This document shows positions 44,282 to 52,620 of a stretch of DNA of 64,000 nucleotides, piece by piece. This stretch comes from Gammaproteobacteria bacterium (GTDB lineage Bacteria; Pseudomonadota; Gammaproteobacteria; Steroidobacterales; Steroidobacteraceae), in the NCBI GenBank assembly GCA_025358295.1, contig JANYJY010000041.1:47410-111409 (forward strand), written 5' to 3'. The first letter of the stretch is position 1, and every line of letters starts with the position of its first letter. Under the pieces are notes generated by a model, which was not told where the DNA came from, searched no databases, and saw only the letters and a program-made list of their open reading frames with translations. The position numbers were made by a program, and so were the translations under genes.

Positions 44282-47200
44282 TGATGCGTGCTCCGGTGGG
44301 ATCATAGAAAACTGGCGAGGTCACTTCGACTTCGAGGTCGCCGTTGGGCATGGGCACATACAACGTTTGCCCGATTCGTGCTCGGCCGCCTGCGACCAGG
44401 CCCAAGGCGATCGAGTGCCCGAGCACGCTGCTGGCGTAGGAGGAGGTCACGTGGCCGATTAATATCATGGGCGGCTGTTGGCCCGGCTTCTCGGCCACCT
44501 GCGCGCCTTCTTCCAGCACGACGCCCGGCTGCTTGGCTCGCAAGCCCACCAATTGCTTGCGGTCGGCTGCCTTCATGGAGGCGCGGTCCAAAGAGCGCTT
44601 GCCCACGAAGTCAGTCTTGTTCTTGCCGATGGCCCAGGTGAGCCCGGCGTCGTCGGGCGTCACCGTGCCGTCGGTGTCCTGGCCGATGATGATGTAGCCT
44701 TTTTCGGCACGCAGCACGTGCATGGTCTCCGTGCCATATTCAGTGATGCCATGCTGTCGGCCGGCGGCAAAGACCGCTTCCCAGACGCTCTGACCATAGT
44801 CCGACGGGACATTGATTTCGAATCCCAACTCGCCCGTGAAGCTGACGCGAAACAGCAGCATCGGGACACCGCAGATCTTGCCGCGGGCGACGCTCATGTG
44901 CGGCCAGGCTGCGGCGCTGATATCGATTCCCTCGACCATGGACTCCAGTACCAGCCTAGCATTGGGCCCCTGTACGGCAATGACCGCCCATTGTTCCGTC
45001 GTAGAAGTGAGCCACACCTTGAGATCGGGCCATTCGGTCTGGCGATAATCTTCCATCAAGCCGAGAACCCGCGGCGCGCCGCCCGTGGTGGTGGTCACAT
45101 GGAATCGATCGGCGGCGGTGCGCGCCACGACGCCGTCGTCGTAAATGAAACCATCTTCGCGCAACAATATCCCGTAGCGCGAACGGCCGACGCCTAAATT
45201 CGCCCAGTTGTTCACATACAGGCGGTTCATGAATTCGGCCGCATCGGGCCCGACGACCTCGATCTTGCCCAAGGTGGAGGCGTCGAATATTCCACAGGCA
45301 TTGCGCACGGCGCGGCACTCGCGGGCAACCGCCGCATGCATGTCTTCATTGCCGCGCGGGAAATACCGGGCGCGTTTCCACAGGGCAACATTCTCGAACA
45401 CAGCGCCGCGAGCCTGCGCCCAGGCGTGAGTCGGCGTGGTGCGTACCGGATCGAACAGATCGCCGCGCGAGGTGCCGGCCATGCTGCCGAAGGTCACCGG
45501 TGTGTAAGGCATACGAAATGTGGTCAGCCCCACTTGAGGAATGGCGACAGCCAGACTCTTGGCCACGATGGCCATGGCATTGAGATTGGAGGTCTTGCCC
45601 TGATCGGTGGCCATGCCCATGGTGGTGTAACGCTTGACGTGCTCAATCGATTGAAAGCCCTCACGGGTGGCCAGAGCCAGATCGCGCGTGGTCACATCGT
45701 GCTGCCAATCGACGAAGGACTTATCGCCGCTCGGCGATGTTGCTTGCGGCAACACACCGAGGTAGGACTCGCTGCCGCGCTTCGGTGCGCTGACGCTGAA
45801 GCGGCGTTGCGCGGCTCCGGTTGCGGCGGGCTCACCCGCGGCGGTGCCGGCTGCTGCGCCGTCGGCCAGCACATCGCCCAGATCGTAGACGCCGCGACAG
45901 GCGCCCGCCGAGCGTTCTTGCTCTGCCGACACCGCGGGCACGAAGGCCTTGAGTGCGTCGCTCCATTGCAGCTTGCCGCGCGATTGCGAAAACAAATGTA
46001 CGCTGGGCGTGAAGCCTCCGGACATCAATACCACGTCGCATTCGAAGCGCTGTCCCGGCTGTATCGAACCGGCTTCCACGCGCCCGAGGGTAATGGCCTT
46101 GACGCGCAAATCCCCTTCGGTGCCGAGCACCGTCGATGCAGGAAGGACCTCGATGCCCGCCTGACGCACGGCCTCGGGGAGGGCGCCGATCGCCTCGGGC
46201 CGCAGGTCCGCGACCGCGGCGACCACGATTCCGGCGGCCTTGAGGTCGAGCGCCGTCTGGTAGGCGTCGTCGCCGGAGGTCACGATGACGGCGCGCGTGC
46301 CGACCCGCACGCCATAGCGATTCAGATAGGTCTGCGCGGCGCCTGCCAGCAATATTCCCGGGCGATCGTTGCCTGGAAATACCAACGGGCGTTCGATCGC
46401 GCCGGTGGCAAGCACAACTTGTTTTGCGCGAACCTGCCATAGCCGCTCGCGAGGCTGATGTTGCGGCGGCTTCTCGCAATGATCGTTGAGCCGCTCATTC
46501 AGACCGACGAAATTGTGCGGGAAATAGCCGAAGGCCGTGGTCCGCTTGAGCAGGGTGACACGGCGGTTCGATTGCAGGGATTCGATGGCCTGCCGCACCC
46601 ACGCCTGCGCGGCAAGTCCGTCGATGAGTGCACCGCCGTCGGCCAGCAGGCTGCCGCCGAACTGCGCCGTCTCATCGCAGAGCATGACTCGCGCGCCGCT
46701 TGCGGCGGCCGTCAAGGCTGCCGCGATGCCGGCCGGACCCGCGCCGACGACGAGAACATCGCAATGTGCATAGCGTTGCGCATAGCGGTCCGGGTCGGCA
46801 TGAGTGGGTGCGCGACCCAAACCCGCGGCGCGTCGAATCACGGGTTCGTACAGGGCCTTCCAGGCCTTTCGCGGCCACATGAAAGTCTTATAGTAAAAGC
46901 CCGCGGGAAAAAATGCCGACAATAGGTCGTTGATGCGGCCGAAGTCGCGCTCGAGGCTGGGCCAGCGGTTTTGGCTCTCGGCAATCAGACCCGCGTAGAG
47001 CTCCACCTGGGTCGCTCGCAAATTCGGGGTCACTCGCGCCGCGTCCCGGCTCACTGTCACCAGTGCATTGGGCTCCTCGGACCCTGCGGCGAGAATGCCG
47101 CGCGGCCGATGGTATTTGAACGAGCGGCCCGTGAGGTGCACGCCGTTCGCCAGCAGGGCGGAGGCGAGGGTGTCGCCTTCGATGCCCTCATAGGATCGGC

Positions 47201-47282
47201 CGTCGAAGCTGAAGCTAATACGCCGCGTGCGGTCCACCAAACCGCCGCTCGGCGTTCTCAGGCCGTCGATGGGGGCGTTCAC
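44274..47282 (-). CDS. soxA: Sarcosine oxidase alpha subunit
   Basis: 1002 residues, the usual size. N-terminal 2Fe-2S-type fold (about 20-110, RSFKYHRPRGILAAGSEEPNALV), an NAD/FAD pyridine nucleotide-disulfide domain (about 170-560, VLVVGAGPAGIAAALTAA), and a C-terminal GcvT/folate domain (about 610-1000, FDASTLGKIEVVGPDAAEFMNRLY). It takes part in oxidative demethylation of sarcosine to glycine with transfer of the one-carbon unit to THF. The GTG at 47282 overlaps the soxD stop (GTGA) and gives the normal N-terminus; upstream frame is non-coding. Confidence 0.93.
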   Translation of the reverse strand: MNAPIDGLRTPSGGLVDRTRRISFSFDGRSYEGIEGDTLASALLANGVHLTGRSFKYHRPRGILAAGSEEPNALVTVSRDAARVTPNLRATQVELYAGLIAESQNRWPSLERDFGRINDLLSAFFPAGFYYKTFMWPRKAWKALYEPVIRRAAGLGRAPTHADPDRYAQRYAHCDVLVVGAGPAGIAAALTAAASGARVMLCDETAQFGGSLLADGGALIDGLAAQAWVRQAIESLQSNRRVTLLKRTTAFGYFPHNFVGLNERLNDHCEKPPQHQPRERLWQVRAKQVVLATGAIERPLVFPGNDRPGILLAGAAQTYLNRYGVRVGTRAVIVTSGDDAYQTALDLKAAGIVVAAVADLRPEAIGALPEAVRQAGIEVLPASTVLGTEGDLRVKAITLGRVEAGSIQPGQRFECDVVLMSGGFTPSVHLFSQSRGKLQWSDALKAFVPAVSAEQERSAGACRGVYDLGDVLADGAAAGTAAGEPAATGAAQRRFSVSAPKRGSESYLGVLPQATSPSGDKSFVDWQHDVTTRDLALATREGFQSIEHVKRYTTMGMATDQGKTSNLNAMAIVAKSLAVAIPQVGLTTFRMPYTPVTFGSMAGTSRGDLFDPVRTTPTHAWAQARGAVFENVALWKRARYFPRGNEDMHAAVARECRAVRNACGIFDASTLGKIEVVGPDAAEFMNRLYVNNWANLGVGRSRYGILLREDGFIYDDGVVARTAADRFHVTTTTGGAPRVLGLMEDYRQTEWPDLKVWLTSTTEQWAVIAVQGPNARLVLESMVEGIDISAAAWPHMSVARGKICGVPMLLFRVSFTGELGFEINVPSDYGQSVWEAVFAAGRQHGITEYGTETMHVLRAEKGYIIIGQDTDGTVTPDDAGLTWAIGKNKTDFVGKRSLDRASMKAADRKQLVGLRAKQPGVVLEEGAQVAEKPGQQPPMILIGHVTSSYASSVLGHSIALGLVAGGRARIGQTLYVPMPNGDLEVEVTSPVFYDPTGARING

Positions 47283-47578
47283 GTCGTCCGCTCGTGCTGC
47301 GCCGGCAGGGTCGGCCGCGGTTCGCCGGTTTTGTAGAAGGCCAGGAAATGGTCGGTGGTGGTATCGCGCAGCGCATTGAAGAACCGTCCGCAACCGCGTG
47401 CGTGACGCCAGCGCTCGGCATACACGCCCTTGATATTGGTGCGCATGTACAAGAATTCCGCCCACGCTTGATCGTCGAGCTGCGCGGGTTGCTGTGGGCG
47501 CGCAAGATGCGCCTGGCCGCCGTAGCTGAATTCGATTTCAGGGCGCTTACCGCAATACGGGCAGTCAATGATCAGCAT
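47279..47578 (-). CDS. soxD: Sarcosine oxidase delta subunit
   Basis: 99 residues. The N-terminal zinc site is formed by CPYCGKRPEIEFSYGG with a later HARGCGRFF, as in SoxD. It begins 12 bases after soxB and overlaps soxA by four bases. It is the small zinc subunit of the heterotetramer. Confidence 0.93.
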   Translation of the reverse strand: MLIIDCPYCGKRPEIEFSYGGQAHLARPQQPAQLDDQAWAEFLYMRTNIKGVYAERWRHARGCGRFFNALRDTTTDHFLAFYKTGEPRPTLPAQHERTT

Positions 47579-47590
47579 CGGGTATCTCTT

Positions 47591-48850
47591 TCAATGTGCC
47601 ACTGCGGCGGCGGCGGCTTCGTCGATCAGGAATCCGTCGCGGAAGCGCTCGATGGTGAATGGCGCGTTAATGGGATGCGGCTCGTCGCGCGCGATGGTCC
47701 AGGCAAACACATGCGCGGATCCCGGCGTGGCTTTGAATCCTCCGGTTCCCCAGCCGCAATTGACGTACAAGCCGGGAACTTCGGTCTTGGCGATGATGGG
47801 CGATCGGTCCGGCGTCACATCGACGATGCCGCCCCAATTGCGCATCATCCGCAGGCGGCGGAAATTCGGAAACAATTCGCAAATGGCGTCCAAGGTATGC
47901 GTATTGATGTGCAGCGCGCCGCGCTGGGTGTACGAGGTGTACGCATCGGTACCTGCGCCGATGACCAGTTCGCCCTTGTCCGATTGGCTGATATAGGCGT
48001 GAATGGTGTTGGACATGACCACGCAGGGGAAAATTGGCTTCACGGGTTCGGAAACCAGTGCCTGCAGCGGATAGCTCTCCAAGGGCACATGCACGCCGGC
48101 CATGCGCATGACCACGCTGGTATGGCCGGCTGCGGATACCCCCACCTTGCGCGAGCGGATGATCCCGCGCGTAGTTTCCAACGCCTCGACGGCGCCGTTG
48201 GTGCCGCGCCGGATGCCGATTACTTCGCAGTTCTCGATGATATCGACGCCCACGGCGTCGGCGGCGCGTGCGTAGCCCCAGGCCACCGCGTCGTGCCGGG
48301 CGGTGCCGCCGCGCCGTTGCAGCGCCGCGCCCAACACCGGATAGCGGATATTGTTCTCTATGTTGAGCGGCGGGCAGAATTCCTTGGCCTGCTGCGGCTC
48401 CAGCCATTCATTGTCGACCCCATTGCAGCGGTTCGCGTGCACGTGGCGCTTGAATACTTGAATGTCGTGAACGGTGTGCGCAAGCATCATGACGCCGCGC
48501 GGCGAGAACATGACGTTGTAGTTCAGAGCCTGAGAGAGACCCTCCCACAGCTTGACCGAGTGATCGTACAGCGCCGCACTTTCATTAAATAAGTAGTTCG
48601 AACGGATGATGGTGGTGTTGCGGCCGGTATTGCCGCCGCCGATCCAGCCTTTTTCCAACACGGCGATGTTGGTCATTCCGTGTTCCTTGGCCAGGTAGTA
48701 CGCGGCGCCCAAGCCATGGCCGCCACCGCCCACGATGATGGCGTCGTATTCGGCTTTCGGCTCGGCCTTGCGCCATTGCTTTTGCCAGCTGCTGTGCCGT
48801 GAGAGACTGCGCAAGATCAGCGATAGTGCGGAAAATGATTGCCTGCTCAT
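47591..48850 (-). CDS. soxB: Sarcosine oxidase beta subunit
   Basis: 419 residues of the DAO-type flavoprotein family: YDAIIVGGGGHGLGAAYYLAKEHG near residue 35, GWIGGGNTGRNTTIIRSNYLF, and C-terminal LYVNCGWGTGGFKATPGSAHVFAW. It carries the covalent FMN and noncovalent FAD at the sarcosine-oxidising site. It starts 13 bases after the dimethylglycine dehydrogenase-like gene, in the order soxB-soxD-soxA-soxG. A second SoxB lies at 62658. Confidence 0.92.
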   Translation of the reverse strand: MSRQSFSALSLILRSLSRHSSWQKQWRKAEPKAEYDAIIVGGGGHGLGAAYYLAKEHGMTNIAVLEKGWIGGGNTGRNTTIIRSNYLFNESAALYDHSVKLWEGLSQALNYNVMFSPRGVMMLAHTVHDIQVFKRHVHANRCNGVDNEWLEPQQAKEFCPPLNIENNIRYPVLGAALQRRGGTARHDAVAWGYARAADAVGVDIIENCEVIGIRRGTNGAVEALETTRGIIRSRKVGVSAAGHTSVVMRMAGVHVPLESYPLQALVSEPVKPIFPCVVMSNTIHAYISQSDKGELVIGAGTDAYTSYTQRGALHINTHTLDAICELFPNFRRLRMMRNWGGIVDVTPDRSPIIAKTEVPGLYVNCGWGTGGFKATPGSAHVFAWTIARDEPHPINAPFTIERFRDGFLIDEAAAAAVAH

Positions 48851-48863
48851 GACGTATTCGACC

Positions 48864-51323
48864 CTAGGCTCGCAAATCCTTGTTCTCGGGATCATACGGC
48901 GAATCGACCAGTATCGTTGCGCGCTTGCGCTCGCCCAGGATTTCTATTTCGATCTCGGTGCCCACGGCGGCGAACTCAGGCTTGATGTAGCCCAATCCTA
49001 AGCTCTTGCGCAAGGAGTGCCCGTAGTAGCCCGCGGTGGCGCGGCCGACGATGCTGCCCTTGGTGTCGAACAAGGGCTCATTGCCCAAAGGATCGGCATC
49101 CGTGACTCCGTGCACCTCGAAGGTCACAAAGCGATGCGGCACGCCGTCCGTGAGCTGCTTCTCGAGGGCTTCCTTGCCGATGAATGGACCTTTGTTCATG
49201 CGTACGAAGCGATCGAGTCCCGCCTCGTAGGGCGTGTAGTCGGGAGTCAGGTCGCTGCCCCACATGCGGTAGGATTTTTCGAGACGCAGGGATTCCATCG
49301 CGCGCATGCCGCACATGCCGATATTGAATTCCGCGCCGGCGGCAAACACCGCGTCGAAAAGATGATGCGCATACTCGATGGGGAAATGCAGTTCCCAGCC
49401 AAGCGCGCCCACGAAGTTCACACGCAGCAAATACACCTCGGTGGCCAGCCCGACTTCGGCAACCTGTCCCGTTAGCCAGGGAAAAGCTGCATTGTCGAGC
49501 GGCGCATCCACGAGCTTGGCCAGCACCTCTCGTGAGCGTGGTCCCGCCACCACGAACACGCCGCGGCTGGTGGTGACATTGCGCAGGGTCACGCTGCCGT
49601 CCTGTGGCAGCGTCTGCTGCAAGTAGTCACTGTCGTAACGCTCAGCAGCGCCAGCGCTCACGACGTAAAAATGCTCATCGGCGATCTTGGTGATGGTGAA
49701 TTCGGTACGAATTCCGCCGCGTTTCGTCAGCGCATGGCAGAGCGCGATGCGACCGATTTTAGTGGGCACCTTGTTGGCGACCAAACCGTCCAGCCAGCTT
49801 TCCGCGCCCGGGCCCGTGACCTCGTGCTTGGTGAAGGGGGACAGGTCGATGACGCCGACCTGCTGCCGCAGACGCAGCGCTTCATTGCCCACGTGGGGGA
49901 AGTAATTCGAGCGGCGGAAGCTCCACTGATCCTTCGCCGGAACTCCGGGCGGCGCGAACCAGTTGGCGCGTTCCCAGCCGTAGCGCTGACCGAACACCGC
50001 GCCCATGCGGGCGAGTTTGTCATACACAGGACTGGTCTTGGCGGGCCGCGCGTCGGGACGCTCTTCATCCGGAAAATGGATGACGAAGACATTGCGATAG
50101 GTCTCTTCGTTTTTCTGCACCACGTAGCGCTTGCTGGTGTAGGGACCATAGCGGCGCGGATCGACCGCCATCATATCGATGCCGGGTTCTCCTTCGACAA
50201 TCCATTCGGCCAGCTGCCAGCCGGATCCCCCGGCCGCGGTGATGCCGAAGCTGTGGCCTTCGTTGAGCCATAAATTCTTCACTCCCCAAGCCGGGCCGAT
50301 CAGCGGACTGCCGTCCGGCGTGTATGCGATGGGCCCGTTCACGATGTCCTTGATCCCGCAGTTGGCCAGCGAAGGTACGCGTCGCTGCGCGGCTTCCACG
50401 TGCGGCAGCAATCGTTCCAAATCACCCTCGAACAGGCTTTTGCCAAACCAATCGGGCACGCCGTCGGAGAAGCGCGCCGGAGCACCCGCTTCATAGGGGC
50501 CCAATATCCAGCCCATGCGCTCCTCGCGAAGATAGTAGGACTGATCCGACTCGCGCAGCACCGCGAGTTCCCGTCCGCCGCCTTGGCGATAGGCCTTCAG
50601 CTCCGGCGATTCGTCGTACACGATGTATTGATGTTCCACGGGTATGGAGGGAACGTTGATGCCGAACATGCGTCCGGTCTGGCGGGCGTAATTGCCTGTG
50701 GCGCAAACCACGTGCTCGGCGACGATGTCGCCTTTGTTCGTGGTCAGGTGCCACTCGCCCGAGGCGGTGCGCTTCACGGCGGTCACTTCGGTCTGTTCGT
50801 GGATTTCTGCCCCGCGGGATCGTGCGCCCTTGCGCAGCGCCATGGTCAGATCCGCCGGTGCGATATGACCGTCGTCGGGGTGGTAGAGCGCTCCGACAAT
50901 GTTCGGCGTCGCGCCGCCGTCGCCGAGTTCGACCAAGGGCCACAGGTCGCGCACTTGTTTCGGACCGATGACTTGGAATGGCACGCCGATGGTGTTCGCC
51001 GTGCCACAGTATTTCTGGTATTCGTCCATGCGGTCGCGGCAGGTCGCGAGACGCAAATTCCCCGTGACGTGGAAGCTCACGTCCTGCCCGGTTTCGGCCG
51101 GCAGCCGCTTGTAAAGGTCCACCGAGTACTTGTGCAGCTGGCCCACCGTGTAGCTCATGTTGAACAAGGGCAGCAGCCCGGCGGCATGCCAGGTAGATCC
51201 GGCGGTCAGCTCGGCCCGCTCCAAGAGCACCACATCCGTCCAGCCTTTGAGGGCCAAGTGGTACAGCGTACTGACGCCGATGACACCGCCGCCAATAATG
51301 ACCACGCGGGCATGACTTTTCAT
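48864..51323 (-). CDS. Dimethylglycine/sarcosine dehydrogenase-like flavoprotein with folate domain
   Basis: 819 residues. N-terminal DAO fold with VVIIGGGVIGVSTLYHLA and STWHAAGLLP, where the His is the usual covalent FAD site of this family; a middle FAO-type segment (about 370-425); and a C-terminal GcvT fold with T C-terminal barrel (about 430-815, VIDLSPFTKHEVTGPGA; MGSM-like region replaced by MWGSDLTPDYTPYEAGLDRFV). This is the dimethylglycine dehydrogenase architecture, oxidising dimethylglycine to sarcosine with the methyl going to THF. It is first in the soxBDAG operon and divergent from the GbdR-like regulator. Confidence 0.88.
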   Translation of the reverse strand: MKSHARVVIIGGGVIGVSTLYHLALKGWTDVVLLERAELTAGSTWHAAGLLPLFNMSYTVGQLHKYSVDLYKRLPAETGQDVSFHVTGNLRLATCRDRMDEYQKYCGTANTIGVPFQVIGPKQVRDLWPLVELGDGGATPNIVGALYHPDDGHIAPADLTMALRKGARSRGAEIHEQTEVTAVKRTASGEWHLTTNKGDIVAEHVVCATGNYARQTGRMFGINVPSIPVEHQYIVYDESPELKAYRQGGGRELAVLRESDQSYYLREERMGWILGPYEAGAPARFSDGVPDWFGKSLFEGDLERLLPHVEAAQRRVPSLANCGIKDIVNGPIAYTPDGSPLIGPAWGVKNLWLNEGHSFGITAAGGSGWQLAEWIVEGEPGIDMMAVDPRRYGPYTSKRYVVQKNEETYRNVFVIHFPDEERPDARPAKTSPVYDKLARMGAVFGQRYGWERANWFAPPGVPAKDQWSFRRSNYFPHVGNEALRLRQQVGVIDLSPFTKHEVTGPGAESWLDGLVANKVPTKIGRIALCHALTKRGGIRTEFTITKIADEHFYVVSAGAAERYDSDYLQQTLPQDGSVTLRNVTTSRGVFVVAGPRSREVLAKLVDAPLDNAAFPWLTGQVAEVGLATEVYLLRVNFVGALGWELHFPIEYAHHLFDAVFAAGAEFNIGMCGMRAMESLRLEKSYRMWGSDLTPDYTPYEAGLDRFVRMNKGPFIGKEALEKQLTDGVPHRFVTFEVHGVTDADPLGNEPLFDTKGSIVGRATAGYYGHSLRKSLGLGYIKPEFAAVGTEIEIEILGERKRATILVDSPYDPENKDLRA

Positions 51324-51475
51324 CGAGGATCTCCCAACGCAAATGCGTGAGGCAGTGTAACCACCGGGCCGCCAAACAAGACGCCAATTGCGACGACCGC
51401 TGATGGAAATGCGCCAGGCCAGGCCGAATCCGAGCGTTTATGGGCCTGAATAGCCTCCCCACTGCATCCAAAAAA

Positions 51476-51525
51476 CGACAGTAGTATGTCGGAAACAGAC
51501 AAGATGCAGACGTCGGTGGCATAAT
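51476..51525. promoter_or_regulatory. Candidate promoter and regulator sites between dimethylglycine dehydrogenase and GbdR-like genes
   Basis: CGACA and TGTCG (51476-51491) form an inverted repeat with a 6-base spacer. Two CAGAC copies (51496-51500 and 51507-51511) lie one helical turn apart, as AraC-type half-sites often do. CAGACA (51496-51501) and CATAAT (51520-51525), 18 bases apart, would make a weak sigma70 promoter for the regulator gene. All are sequence observations; binding by GbdR is inferred from gene position. Confidence 0.35.
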
Positions 51526-51567
51526 GACCGCGCCCGATCCGCTTGCTTTTTGTCCCTCGGAGGCACT

Positions 51568-52581
51568 TTGGAATCGCCCGCCGTGCTACGTAAGTGCAAG
51601 TACGCTTTCTTGACGCTGCCGAACTATTCGCTGATTGCTGTGGTGAATGCCCTCGAACCGCTGCGCATGGCCAATCGTTTGGTCGGAAAGGACGTCTACG
51701 AATGGTCGGTCATCAGTCTGGACGGCCGCTCCACCGAAGCCAGCGGCGGGCTCAATCTGTCGCCAACCGGCGCGCTCGACAAGCTCGGTGCGGTCGATAT
51801 TCTTTTCGTCTGCGGCGGCGTGAATGTCCGAGAGGCTGTGTCGCCCGCGCTGTTGACGGCGCTCAAGCGCCTGGCCGAACGGCGCGTGCCGCTGGGCGCG
51901 CTGTGCACCGGCGGCTATGCGCTGGCGCGCGCGGGACTGCTGGACAATTTCAGCGCGACCATCCATTGGGAAAATCTCTCCGCGCTGCGCGAGGAGTTCC
52001 CGCGGGTGCGCATCAGCGATCAGCTGTTCACCATCGACCGGGATCGTTTCACGTGTTCCGGCGGCACAGCGCCGCTGGATCTGATGCTGAATCTCATCCA
52101 AGCGAAGCTGGGGCCGCGAATCTCCCAGCTGGTGTCCGAACAATTCATCGTCGAGCGGGTCCGTAAGGACACGGATCGGCAATACGTGCCGCTGCGCGCG
52201 CAGGTCGGCGTGTCACACCGCGGGCTGATTCGCGTCGCGCAGCTCATGGAAGAAAATATCGAGAAGCCGCTGTCGCTGGAGAAAATCGCCAAATCCACGG
52301 GCTTATCGCGCCGCCAAATCGAGCGCCTGTTCAAGCGCGACTTGAATTGCGTGCCGAAACATTATTATCTGGAAATGCGCCTGCGCCGCGCACGCGAGTT
52401 GCTGCTGCAAACCGCCATGCCCATCATGGATATCACCACGGCCTGCGGAGTCCAGTCGCCGCCGCATTTCTCCAAGTGCTACCGCATTCAATTCGGCTAC
52501 CCGCCGAGCGCCGAGCGCAAGATTGGCGACAAGCGACCGGTGGGGCGCGTACCGGGCGATACGCCGGCCGTCGCCAATTGA
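51568..52581 (+). CDS. GbdR-like AraC-family regulator (GATase-like + AraC HTH)
   Basis: 337 residues: a DJ-1/PfpI-like ligand domain (about 8-180; VDILFVCGGVNVR, ALCTGGYALARAGLLDNFSATIHWE, FTCSGGTAPLDLML) and a C-terminal AraC double helix-turn-helix (about 220-315; LSLEKIAKSTGLSRRQIERLFKRDL). This is the GlxA/GbdR layout; GbdR activates betaine and dimethylglycine catabolism. It is divergent from the dimethylglycine dehydrogenase/sox operon, its likely target. GGAGG lies four bases before the TTG at 51568; a TTG at 51550 is in frame but upstream of that site and a GTG lies at 51583. Confidence 0.88.
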   Translation: MESPAVLRKCKYAFLTLPNYSLIAVVNALEPLRMANRLVGKDVYEWSVISLDGRSTEASGGLNLSPTGALDKLGAVDILFVCGGVNVREAVSPALLTALKRLAERRVPLGALCTGGYALARAGLLDNFSATIHWENLSALREEFPRVRISDQLFTIDRDRFTCSGGTAPLDLMLNLIQAKLGPRISQLVSEQFIVERVRKDTDRQYVPLRAQVGVSHRGLIRVAQLMEENIEKPLSLEKIAKSTGLSRRQIERLFKRDLNCVPKHYYLEMRLRRARELLLQTAMPIMDITTACGVQSPPHFSKCYRIQFGYPPSAERKIGDKRPVGRVPGDTPAVAN

Positions 52582-52620
52582 ATCACTGTACGGCGCTCGT
52601 CTGCTAGCCACCGCCATACG

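Noticed and set aside
45336..46442. Plus-strand frame of 368 codons opposite soxA
   Set aside because: Antisense shadow over a full-length SoxA; no ribosome site or domain.
47294..48592. Plus-strand frame of 432 codons opposite soxB/soxD
   Set aside because: Antisense shadow: His/Gly/Asp-rich low-information protein over two certain genes.
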